This document shows, piece by piece, positions 12,395 to 21,974 of a stretch of DNA of 64,000 bases. A model generated the notes under the pieces. The model saw nothing but the letters and a program-made list of their open reading frames with translations, searched no databases and was not told where the DNA came from. Every line of letters starts with the position of its first letter. Position 1 is the stretch's first letter. The DNA is from Caenorhabditis remanei (taxonomy: Eukaryota; Nematoda; Chromadorea; Rhabditida; Rhabditidae). The stretch covers positions 16,368,001 to 16,432,000 of the forward strand of contig NC_071331.1 of NCBI RefSeq assembly GCF_010183535.1, written 5' to 3'. A program made the translations under genes and the position numbers.

Positions 12395-13620
12395 TTATGA
12401 AAGTACAGGTTTTCCATCTAAGCGAACTCTAATTTGCAGATTTCCTAGAATTGGATTCGTTTTTTGAAGTTGATCAATCCACCGTAATGCAGTCGAGTTG
12501 TCATTTTGAAAGATAGCTCCCATCGCGAAAATTGTCTCGTGATCCTGCTGATGAATAGATCTGAAACATCAAAATACCTTCACAAAACTAAAAAAAAAAA
12601 GACCTTTTTGCTTCTGTTCTCTGCCTTTTCCAATCTTCGAACCAATTTGTATAATCATCGTCCATTTCTTCTTTCTTAAATTCATCAAGAGGTTTCAATT
12701 TGGCACTCCCAGTCAACGAGATGAACGGCACTTTGTTATCATGCACATATACAAGTCCAGAATCCACAAATACTTCTTCACCTCGTGATAGTTCAGATAA
12801 GAGTCTTTGCTGTGAAGGACTTTGCGCAGTTGCCAACCATTTATCTTTAGGATCAGAATCGGAAAATTTTAGAAGCGATATTGAAGTAGCAGGATCTCGA
12901 TTCATCATTTTCAATGCGATTCCAGCCAACTCCGATGGCGTCAGTGACCTTCCTGTCAAAATCAATATTATCGACAGCGAATCAAAAAATCACAAACCTT
13001 CAACACTACGTCTATCCAGATATTTATTGGAATGCTTCAGCTTAGGCATCCAATACAGCATTCGTTTTACTTTTTTCGTCGCGAAATTCCATTCTCCAAA
13101 TGCGTTCACAACAATATCGTGGATTTCTTTATCCGGTTGTACGCCTGAACTTTACTTATTTTTGTTTCTGTGAGTGTTTCCTGTAGTTATACCATGCCAT
13201 TCCATCTCATCCAGAACCTTTACAGCGCAATTTTGTTGCTGAGGATAGTGTAGAAACACTTTCTGGAAGACTGTTTGCGGAATCATTTTTCCTTTAGGAA
13301 ACACGTCTAGAAGGCTTTTGTACGTTTCTAGATCCTTATGAACTCCATAGTCTTTGACGTATTTCAATGCTGTGTTGATGAACTCGACGTGTGTTCGGCC
13401 TCGTTTTTCTTTGAAAGTAGCTGGAAGACAATGAAAAAATACTCAAATTCCAGTTCACAATCGAACCTATTGCTGCCATAAACGCATCTTTGTCTCTTTT
13501 CTTCGGTTCTATTGCTTCAAATTGTTTCTCAACATGGACCAATCCAACCTCCTGATTAACAGTTGACAAACTTCGTGAAGAAATGATGTTAAAATGTTTC
13601 GAAAAACGAGCTAGTACCAT
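12395..13620 (-). CDS. ECSIT-like mitochondrial complex I assembly factor
   Basis: The ATG at 13620 follows a GTTTCAG acceptor by six bases, and the stop complement is at 12395-12397. The N-terminus (MVLARFSKHFNIISSRSLST) is basic and hydrophobic, a likely mitochondrial presequence. The body holds the PPR-like helical region of ECSIT (LETYKSLLDVFPKGKMIPQ, KVLDEMEWHG) and a C-terminal half with EVFVDSGLVYVH. ECSIT works with ACAD9 and NDUFAF1 in complex I assembly in mammals; a Toll-pathway role was also proposed. About 340 residues over some six exons. Upstream in-frame TTG codons are present but the acceptor falls between them and the ATG. Confidence 0.85.
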
Positions 13621-14073
13621 ATATGCCTGAAACAATTTTTCTCACATGAAAACTACTGTGTGTATCACAAAGAAGTCGACAATATTACTGAAATTTCAGC
13701 CAGGACCTGAAAAAGCAAGCAAAAATGCCGGCACACAACTTCGCTCTACTGCACCTCGTAAATCGACGACGAGTGTATTGCGGCTACGGTAAAAGAACAC
13801 GCAACAAAATTAGCACTGCAGCATACACTTCTGTGCGTTTCTTTTATTTTTGGGTATTTTTCGATCCTAATTTTTTCGTTGGTGTTCATATTTCAAAATT
13901 TTGTCACTCAAATTTTTTTGTTGTTTGGTTTTTCTCAATAATCACGATGTAGCTTCGAAGATTATTGATTATACGATACTATGTGTAGCTTTCTTTATCT
14001 CGGCGCTCTTCGTGCATTTGTTTTACACTGTTTTTAATTTCTGTTTGAACAGTCGTGATTTCAGGGTTAAAAC

Positions 14074-14660
14074 ATGCCAACCAAGGCTCTTGGAGAGACT
14101 CTTAATGAGTACGTCGTCGTTGGACGCAAAATCCCAACCGAGAAGGAGCCAGTGACTCCAATCTGGAAGATGCAAATTTTCGCTACCAACCACGTTATCG
14201 CCAAGTCTCGTTTCTGGTACTTCGTCTCCATGCTCCGTCGTGTGAAGAAGGCCAACGGAGAGATTCTCTCAATCAAGCAGGTTTGCCAATTTTTACAAAA
14301 ACGAGAGCTAAATTCTTTTTTCAGGTGTTCGAGAAGAACCCAGGAACCGTCAAGAACTACGGAGTCTGGCTTAAGTACGATTCCCGTACTGGACACCACA
14401 ACATGTACCGTGAGTACCGTGATACCACTGTCGCTGGAGCTGTTACTCAGTGCTACCGTGACATGGGAGCCCGTCATCGTGCTCAGGCTGATCGCATCCA
14501 CATCCTCAAGGTCCAAACCATCAAGGCCGAAGACACCAAGCGTGCCGGAATCAAGATGTTCCACGATTCCAAGATCCGCTTCCCACTCCCACATCGTGTC
14601 ACCAAGAGAAAGAACCTCAACGTTTTCACGACTGCTCGTCAAAACACCCACTTCGCATAA
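14074..14660 (+). CDS. rpl-20: 60S ribosomal protein eL20 (L18a)
   Basis: Two exons, 14074-14280 and 14325-14660, give 180 codons including the stop. The protein matches eL20/L18a throughout: [19 protein letters not shown] at the start, [32 protein letters not shown], and ending ARQNTHFA. It is a structural protein of the large cytosolic ribosomal subunit. Codon use is strongly biased to C-ending codons (TTC, AAG, CGT, ATC), as expected for very high expression. A trans-splice-type acceptor (GATTTCAG) ends at 14064, ten bases before the ATG, and AATAAA lies at 14686-14691. Confidence 0.98.
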
Positions 14661-14685
14661 ATTGTGGAACCTTGTTATTTGTTAC

Positions 14686-14691
14686 AATAAA
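14686..14691 (+). terminator. poly(A) signal of rpl-20
   Basis: AATAAA sits 26 bases after the eL20 stop codon, a typical short 3' UTR for a nematode ribosomal protein gene. Confidence 0.8.
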
Positions 14692-15120
14692 ATGTTACAA
14701 ACAAATATGTTTTTCTGTTGCAATCGTATGGTCAGCGGTCCAATTTGATCTCTTATTTCGATGTCTGCTATTTGCGTTTGGTTTTACTTCATTTTAATGG
14801 GAAACGTTTTGAAAGCGAGTTGATAATTTTCAAGCTATAGTTATGTATTTTCTTGAATACTATTTAAATAGGACTTCGTTTCTTTCGGTGTGTTCGAAGT
14901 AGTGAGCAATATTAAAAGGTAACACGGTTAGATTGCTCAAACCTTACAAGATCTTCAATTAAAAGTTTCTAGATAATTAATGACGACTACAAGTAAATGA
15001 TGATAGGTTAGAAGTTCAAACAACTGTGAATAGGTCCATAACGATGACGTTAATATTTCCAACTGATTTTAAGTAGACTCCCGAAAGAGGCCGCCCGAAT
15101 GTTCTCTAGCGTGCATGCGC

Positions 15121-15196
15121 TTCTCTGCGTCTCGTCACCGCCCGCAAGTCGGCACAACCCCCGTTTCTTTTCTCGCTATTGCATCACGGGCGGTTG
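15121..15196 (+). promoter_or_regulatory. cytochrome c promoter region with CTGCGTCTC motif and small GC inverted repeat
   Basis: TTCTCTGCGTCTCG at 15121-15134 matches a motif I remember as common in promoters of widely expressed Caenorhabditis genes. Next to it ACCGCCCG (15137-15144) and CGGGCGGT (15187-15194) form a short inverted pair. The block is GC-rich compared with its surroundings and ends about 80 bases before the cytochrome c start. The regulatory role is inference. Confidence 0.5.
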
Positions 15197-15272
15197 TCGG
15201 ACTCGTATTTTTCTCTTGCTAGACTCTTTTTCGTATTGATACGTATTCATTTCTGTCTTTTCAGGGTTCAAC

Positions 15273-15656
15273 ATGGCCGATATCCCAGCTGGAGATTACG
15301 AAAAGGGAAAGAAGGTGTACAAGCAGAGATGCTTGCAATGCCACGTTGTGGATTCCACTGCCACTAAAACCGGACCAACCCTTTACGGAGTCATCGGGCG
15401 TACATCTGGAACCGTTGCTGGATTCGACTATTCTGCTGCTAACAAGAGCAAGGTAATCAGATTAATTTTTATTTCAATTTGACAGTGAGATTTTCAGGGA
15501 GTCGTCTGGACCCGCGAGACCCTCTTCGAGTACCTCCTCAACCCAAAGAAGTACATCCCAGGAACCAAAATGGTGTTCGCTGGACTTAAGAAAGCTGATG
15601 AGCGTGCTGATCTCATCAAGTACATCGAGGTCGAATGCTCCAAGCCACTCGCCTAA
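15273..15656 (+). CDS. cyc-2.1: Cytochrome c
   Basis: Exons 15273-15452 and 15498-15656 encode 112 residues. The haem-attachment motif CLQCH is near residue 20 and the axial Met is in KMVFAGLKK near residue 85. The protein carries electrons from complex III to complex IV in the mitochondrial intermembrane space. [16 protein letters not shown] and [12 protein letters not shown] are family hallmarks. The start follows a TTTTCAG acceptor ending near 15264. It differs from the C. elegans protein as I recall it (for example Ala at position 2, Tyr in TLYGV, and a Cys-Ser-Lys-Pro tail), which argues for another species. AATAAA is at 15803-15808. Confidence 0.97.
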
Positions 15657-15802
15657 ATATTTCCTTTCAATGTTCTCGCCTAGCTTGTCAGTTAGTACGG
15701 CACTTTCTTATAGTTAGGCAATTTTCGATTGTTTTACTCTATATATTGCACTAATTTTGTCAATTCTCATCGTTAGTAGCAAGAATATACCACAATTTGG
15801 AA

Positions 15803-15808
15803 AATAAA
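15803..15808 (+). terminator. poly(A) signal of cytochrome c gene
   Basis: AATAAA about 150 bases after the cytochrome c stop and about 110 bases before the tectonic start codon; the spacing would also suit an internal operon cleavage site. Confidence 0.65.
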
Positions 15809-15915
15809 TGATTTTCCCGATGTTCTCTCTTCCTCTCTCTCACACACGTATACTAGCATGTTCCCATGGAAACCATGAAAGAGAGGGGCCCCTCAGCGCG
15901 AGCGCACTCTGCGAC

Positions 15916-17471
15916 ATGTTCCTATTCAGCCTGGTATTAATATCATCTCTATGTTCTGCTAATATTCAAGATGTTTGCTATCCGTCAGTCGTTCGTCATA
16001 GAATTGATTCAGTGTTTCCAACAACTCGACTTTTTGCGTTGCTAAACGAAGTGGTGAGAAAATTTGGAAATTATGAAAGAAATGTACTCCTGGTTAAGAT
16101 GAGTGGGACTACAGTGACGTCGAAATAGTGAACGATGCTGATCAGTGGAACGAATTTTCCAAGTCTAGACTGAAGTCTGAGAAACCGTATTCAGATGATA
16201 GCGTGAGGTTTCCTAATATTCCAACTAATAAACCTATTTTAATTTTAGTTGGAGGGTCTGTATTTTGGAAATCCCACAGAAATCCGATTGTTCAAACTTC
16301 CTGCATCAATTATAGAATCGGGTTTCTGTTCTGGAACTCAAAGTGTAGAATTGAGGAGAAACGTTTCATTCACTTGTAAGCCACTGGTTACGTCGGACAT
16401 GATATCACAGTGTACCGAAAATTCATTTCTAAATGCACTCTCTTTGTTTGGGAATGGCGAATTTATTGAGAGAACAGACAATAAATCAATTCAAATCCCA
16501 AGATTGATCCCAGAACAATTGAGATCTCCTGTTTGGAATGGTTCAGCTTGTAATAGTGTTTTACGATCAGTCATCCTACTTTTTCATACAAATGAAACAA
16601 ACATCAATGGTGTTGAAGTTTATGTGGAATACAGTAATCTACCTGGAAATGTGGATAATAACTGGTTCGAGCAAGAGTTTTCTGTTCGATGGGTTCCAGT
16701 GATACGGAATAACGAAGAAACAAATTCTTCGGCTCCAGGAATTGGATACAAAGCAGGAGAGCAGGTTTTCAGAGTACAGAGTCTGTTATTTCCTTATTTA
16801 ATTATAATTTATTCAAGTCGCTTTGTTCAGGTTCTCTGCCAGTTCCATTCGCAGTTCCAACTCTCGGCAATTGTTATTCAGCAGAGGTTTCGCCATCTTC
16901 AGTTCTATTTCTACGTCCAATCATATCCGTGTGCACGATTCCAACAACTGATTGTGAAGATGCTCGAGCAAAAGCAAGATCTTTTTATGAGCAAGTTTAT
17001 CCATCAGAGTTCGTTTCGTCACTTTCAGAAGATGCGCCGCCAGCTATCGTAGGAAGAGTCAACGTGACTTGGGAAGAAGTGAGTTCATCTTCAGAATACA
17101 CGAAAATTAGATGTTTGCAGTTATCACCCTCTTCTTCATCTTGTCGTTTACCCGTTTCATCTCTGTTGCAAGTGTACTACTCAAAACAAGGATCAACTAA
17201 AAACTATCGCGAAATCATTGTAGCAGGGAATGTTCAGTTGCTTCTAGATGATATTCCGTATAAACCTGGACAATCAATACGAATGCCAATATCAATATCC
17301 TTCACTGACGTGACATCTCCTCCGAAAAACGTCTTTGCTGCTTTGCCATATATTGATATTCGTCTACCTCACGATTTCTTCTATCCATTTATCAGCAGCT
17401 CAGTTTCCGTCTCTTCCTCACTCTCATGCCTTACTGTATTCCTAATCTGTCTTATTCTTTTAGGTGTTTAA
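15916..17471 (+). CDS. tctn-1: Tectonic-family ciliary transition-zone protein
   Basis: The ATG at 15916 opens a signal peptide (MFLFSLVLISSLCSA). Later exons carry NGVEVYVEYSNLP, RWVPVIRNN, the tectonic-like GIGYKAGEQVF, PVPFAVPTLGNCYSAEV and many scattered cysteines. The C-terminus has a hydrophobic segment (SSLSCLTVFLICLILLGV) just before the stop. Tectonics are extracellular or membrane-attached members of the MKS module that gates protein entry at the ciliary transition zone, which in worms means sensory neurons. The join of exon 1 to exon 2 is uncertain: the best in-phase acceptor (after GATGAG, near 16098) is weak. A CCCCTCAG acceptor near 15896 could accept SL2 if this gene is in an operon with cytochrome c, whose stop is 260 bases upstream. 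The symbol is from domain recognition and remembered synteny. Confidence 0.75.
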
Positions 17472-18046
17472 TAAATGCTTTAAACGTTTGTAGGTTTTTG
17501 GAGGTGTTTTATGTTAACTAACTAATCCGAATTAGTCATAGTTCAATTTAGAACGTTATCTGTTCTCTCAGGTTTCATCAAATCATTTCTGGTCTCATTA
17601 ACAATTATCAAAAGACTTCGCTGTAAGACCCGATAAACATTCCAGACCTGTACCTTTGATTTTAAAGGATCATGTATCATTCAAGAGGTCTCACCACGCT
17701 GACTTATTTTGAAACATTCTCTGAAATTCAAAAACTAAAATTGCTTGGACTGATATTGATGTCTCTCTGTAATGATGAAAAAAGATTTTATTAGTTCTTT
17801 TAAAAGAAATCCCTTATCAAAAATCCACAAATTTTCAAAACTTCATAGTCACAATGATCCTATGCACTTGGCCATGAACTTGTTCGCACTACACATCAGA
17901 GCTGTGCCGAAGTAAAATTTTCGAAAACGGAAGTCGGAAGAGGGAAGAAGGAAGTAAGAACCAGAGGGCAATGGGAAGAAGAGATCCACCTGAAGGGAGG
18001 AGAAAGTAGCATAAACCAGTGAACAAAACAAAAACAAAGGAAGTAT
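17472..18046. other. convergent 3' intergenic region
   Basis: AT-rich sequence between the tectonic gene (+) and an unrecognised membrane protein gene (-). An ATAAA-type signal occurs right after the tectonic stop (17470s). No exon structure was found. Confidence 0.5.
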
Positions 18047-20313
18047 TCAGTGGCGTTGTTTCTTTTTATCGTCGCTGTTTTTCGACACTGCATACGCTTC
18101 TCTATCAGTCGGCTCAATGTCTCGTTCTTCGGCCGATTTGGCAAGATCACGACGCATTGCATAAACAACTTTAAAGCGGTTCCTAACAGTCAGGGTCTTG
18201 TATTCCAAAAGCCACATCAAAGCGATCACAGCGATCTGAAATTTTAAACTCGGAACGTAAAGTGATGTTCACACATACCAAAATACATCTATCCTGTCTC
18301 AAAAATGGGACGGCAGGCACCAAAAAAGGGTAGGAAACCCAGAAAATCTCTAGACCCAAAAAATATCCTGCGCGATTTATCATGAGCAAAGGGTTGGGTC
18401 GGAAGCAAATATTCAGGATGACGGAAATAAAAGCCTAAATATTGGAAATGTGATCAGGAATAGTCTTCTAAAACTTACGAAACATGCTGAGATGTATACC
18501 ATGAACTCAGCGGGGATTTTCGATAACACAAGATATAATGTTACCAGAAGCGAAACAGATCCACCAATAACCTTTAGACAGAGCCTGATAAACGAATAAT
18601 AAATCTCAGCCTATCTGTAGAAAGTAACTTACGCATCATAAAGTAGAAGAATTAGGTGCCACATCATACTTATTCTTTCTCCTGCACTTGGAAATACTTC
18701 GGACTGCAAGAAGTTGCGGCCCCAACAGGATAACGGATGTTGCATGTGGATCGGTGTCTCATTCTCTCCTGACAACACCATTCGTCTATATAATAGGCTA
18801 AGCACTTGAAAGAAATTTTCTGATGAAGTTCCATGATTTCTAGGTTCAGTGAACATTTTGTCTTCATAGTTATACATGGATTCGATGAACTCCTGTTTGG
18901 GATCGTTCTCATCTTGTTTCAGAGGACCGACAGATATAAATATGGGCTTCAATTTGTCTTCGATTTGACATCTGAAATTAATTTTATCAGATTGAATGTT
19001 CAGGTTTAACAAAACCAACAGCTGAATAAAGGTGTTGTAAACCGCCATGTGCTTCAACGATGCATTCGATTCGGGAATTCTCACAAGACCATAAGAATCG
19101 GAGAATGCGACAGTTTTGTTATAAGAACCATGCTTTTGATTAGATGAGAACATAACTCTGGCTGGTATCTAAATCATAAAAATATCCAATTGATATTCTG
19201 TGCGAGGATACCGATGTAGCGTCATTGACAATTACAGAGTCGACGGGTTCCGTAAACCGGACTGTTCCTAGTTTTGGGTAAACTTTCCCATTTTCCTCTC
19301 TTTCAGATATGAATCTCAGGGTTCCGTATCGCCTAAAATAGTCGATTCACATGAGTTATAAATTCTGAACTTACTCCAAGTCGGTTTCTTCCATAACAAT
19401 AGTCATAAGCTTCAGAAGATTAGTCTCGAATCCAATAACTGCACCATTTTTATTGTCCAAAACAATAACACAATACTCTATATCATTTTTCTGAACCTCG
19501 TTTACGCCAAACGAACTCGTTGTCTGCCCCTTTTCAGAAGAAATTGTTGGCATCCTGCCGAAAGAACTGCAAATAAAAACAACTATTGTAATGATTCGTT
19601 GCTGCAAAAATGAACGGTAGAGTTAATGGTTTTGAGGACAATTTTCTAATTATAAAAACTCACAATGGTTTCGGTTTCGAGTCACGAACATCTTTTCCCA
19701 AAGATGAAGCCTCTGTTGCTGGGTAATCCATTGACGAACTGTCACTTTGAACACACGAATCTTCTCGTATTTTGTCTTGAACCATTTCAAACCGATCTTC
19801 TTGAAACGGAACTTTCTCAGGCGACGTTTCACCTGATCCATCGCTCTTCTGTGCAGACAAATCAATTGACTGACAATTTAACAGGGACATGCTGCTGGAA
19901 CTGCTCAATCCAGTTTCTTCAATTGATGAAGATGTTAAATTTTCATTCGAAGCGTCATTATTAGCATCGATTAGAACATTTTCAGTGATTTCCTGTTTCG
20001 GTGGTTCTTCAACGGACGAGGATAGTAGAGTCTCGCGATTATAGCTTGTCAGACTCTCGGATCTGGCACTCGATTCTGTGTTTTCATTCATATGAGCATG
20101 CGGTAATTCTATTTCCCGTTGATTGTTATCAACAACTTCATCGTCAGTTTCAGCCGGAGTCCTCTCATCAAACTCGTTTAAATCGTTTAAAAACGACTCG
20201 CCATCTTCCGATTCAAGAAGTTCGTGAACTTTTGTTACTTTGAAAATGAATGGGTTTTTCATTGAATTTTGTTTCCAATACGTTTCTGTAAAAGAAGATG
20301 AACAATAGTACAT
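18047..20313 (-). CDS. Unrecognised multi-pass membrane protein with acidic Ser-rich N-terminus
   Basis: I do not recognise this family. An ATG at 20313 lies before a TCTTTTACAG acceptor, and an ATG at 20262 after it; if the acceptor is used for trans-splicing, the start is 20262 (MKNPFIFKVTKVHELL). The first ~200 residues are acidic and Ser/Glu-rich, likely disordered. A central soluble part follows (SYNKTVAFSDSYGLVRIPES, KLKPIFISVGPLK). Then come four to six hydrophobic segments (MMWHLILLLYDA, VIGGSVSLLVTLYLVLS, FMVYISACF, FLGLEIFWVSYPFLV, IAVIALMWLLEY). The tail is charged and basic (DDKKKQRH). About seven exons join in phase. The layout suggests an integral membrane protein with a large cytosolic or lumenal domain; I assign no function. 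Confidence 0.8.
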
Positions 20314-20720
20314 TTGTGAAAAACAGCTTGCAAGGATAACTCGACTTTATAGACAATGCTCTATCCATCTTTTAGCTTTAATGATCTAGTGTCCGAACTT
20401 CGTTCGGAACGGAAACGTCACTTATGTTAGGTAATTTTTGAAAATAGAACTGTTTTTTGAAAATAGAAAGCTAAAATTGTTTGGACTGTTATGTTTCTCT
20501 GGTGATGAAAGGAGTTTTTATCCACAAACAAAATACGTTTTGTGCGATCGACGTACTTTGCTGCCTGGGTCACTGCTGACGCGTTTGTGTAGAAAATTGC
20601 GTGATGGCGCGTTTTACGTGCAATTTTCAGGTTTGTTGAGCTCTGTTATCTATTTTTCTTTGTTAAACGTTTGAGACACAATGTTATTATAATTCGTAAC
20701 TTTACAGGGAATAATCAGAA
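20314..20720. promoter_or_regulatory. divergent promoter region
   Basis: About 400 bases separate the divergent membrane protein gene (-) and TIM17 (+). An ACGTTTAAC/TTTGTTAAACG-like pair and a TTTACAG acceptor ending at 20707 just before the TIM17 start are visible. No coding signal was found. Confidence 0.5.
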
Positions 20721-21495
20721 ATGGAAGAGTACACCAGAGAGCCATGGTAATATTTTAACATTATTTGGTTATTGCCAATGAAAAATTTTCAGCCCATATC
20801 GTATCGGAGATGACATTGGATCTGCTTTCGCCATGGGTCTGGTTGGAGGATCGATTTTCCAAGCTTTCGGTGGATACAAAAATGCTGCAAAAGGAAAGAA
20901 AATGGTAAGATTCATATTATAGTTTGATAAATAGATTAGTTCGTTTTTAGGTCGGAATGATGCGTGAAATCAGAATGAGAAGTACATTGACAGGAGTTCA
21001 ATTCGCTGCTTGGGGAGGCATGTTCAGTACGATTGATTGCTGTCTTGTGGCTATTCGAAAGAAGGTAGTCAATATTGTTACAATATTTCCACAACGCGAA
21101 AATTTCAGGAAGATCCAATCAATTCAATCGTCTCCGGAGGATTGACAGGAGCTCTTCTGGCTATTCGTTCTGGACCAAAAGTGAGGAATAAGATTCAAAG
21201 ATATTCATAGTAAAAATTTGTTTTAGGTTATGGCAGGAAGTGCTATTCTCGGATCAGTTATCTTAGCCATGATCGAGGGTGTTGGTTTAGTCACGACTCG
21301 ATGGATGGGTGCAATGATGGATCCAACGCAACCACCGGTTAGATTCCACTATAGTTTTATATGCAATCAGTTTCATTCTTTCAGCCGGAAGCTCTCGATG
21401 ATCCACGCAGTTTGGGACAGAAAAGTCAAGCAGAGCCTGGACTTGATCAATCGAGACCTTTCGGAATTCCTACTGGACTGCCAAATCTTTCGTAG
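20721..21495 (+). CDS. timm-17B.1: TIM17 mitochondrial inner-membrane translocase subunit
   Basis: Six exons start at ATG 20721. The protein opens REPCPYRIGDDIGSAFAMG, the TIM17 signature, with four hydrophobic segments: GLVGGSIFQAFGG, GVQFAAWGGMFSTIDC, SIVSGGLTGALLA and ILGSVILAMIEGVG. About 180 residues, the usual length. TIM17 forms the TIM23 presequence translocase channel in the mitochondrial inner membrane. The tail (LDDPRSLGQKSQAEPGL) is hydrophilic. It lies upstream of hoe-1 on the same strand. The B.1 paralogue name is from remembered synteny. Confidence 0.93.
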
Positions 21496-21618
21496 ACTAT
21501 AATCACTTCTGCTGTTCTTTTTTTCTTTTTTCACCTTACGTTCATCTCCTCTTCCCTCTCGGTAATTATCCGTTTTTTTCTGTAGGAAACTATCGACCTC
21601 TATTTTTTTCTTAGTCAG

Positions 21619-21687
21619 ATGGTGTTAGTGTTGCTTGTTTTGTTGATGTTCATTGCGTTACGAATCATTGAGATTCTCTTTCAATAA
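21619..21687 (+). other. 22-codon hydrophobic small ORF in the TIM17-hoe-1 interval
   Basis: An ATG-started frame of 22 codons encodes an almost wholly hydrophobic peptide, MVLVLLVLLMFIALRIIEIL and two more residues, then TAA. It fits a single membrane helix with one Arg and one Glu. It falls in the probable 3' UTR of the TIM17 gene, about 120 bases after its stop. Such a frame can occur by chance in TTG/GTT-rich DNA; translation is not shown by sequence alone. Confidence 0.25.
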
Positions 21688-21974
21688 CCAAAAAACATTT
21701 TTCTGGCTCCATTACAAAGTCCAGTTCATGTCCGTATGGGTGCGAGGCATCTCCAACATTGTTTCTATTGTCCTCTTTTCTATAATAACCTTCGAATTCT
21801 CTTCCATTTCTGTCCTTTTATAGCTTGGATGAAGATTTTGTTCAAAGTTGCTTACTCTTTGGTCCAGAAAATCCCATTAGAAAGTAAAAATTAATCTTTA
21901 ACTATATGATAATCATCGTTATCCATTTAAGAAGGAAATAATTTCTAGTTGAAATCAAAACAATTTGGCAGCTG

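Noticed and set aside
14067..14651. 194-codon minus-strand frame across rpl-20
   Set aside because: It is antisense to a highly biased ribosomal protein gene and has no homology of its own.
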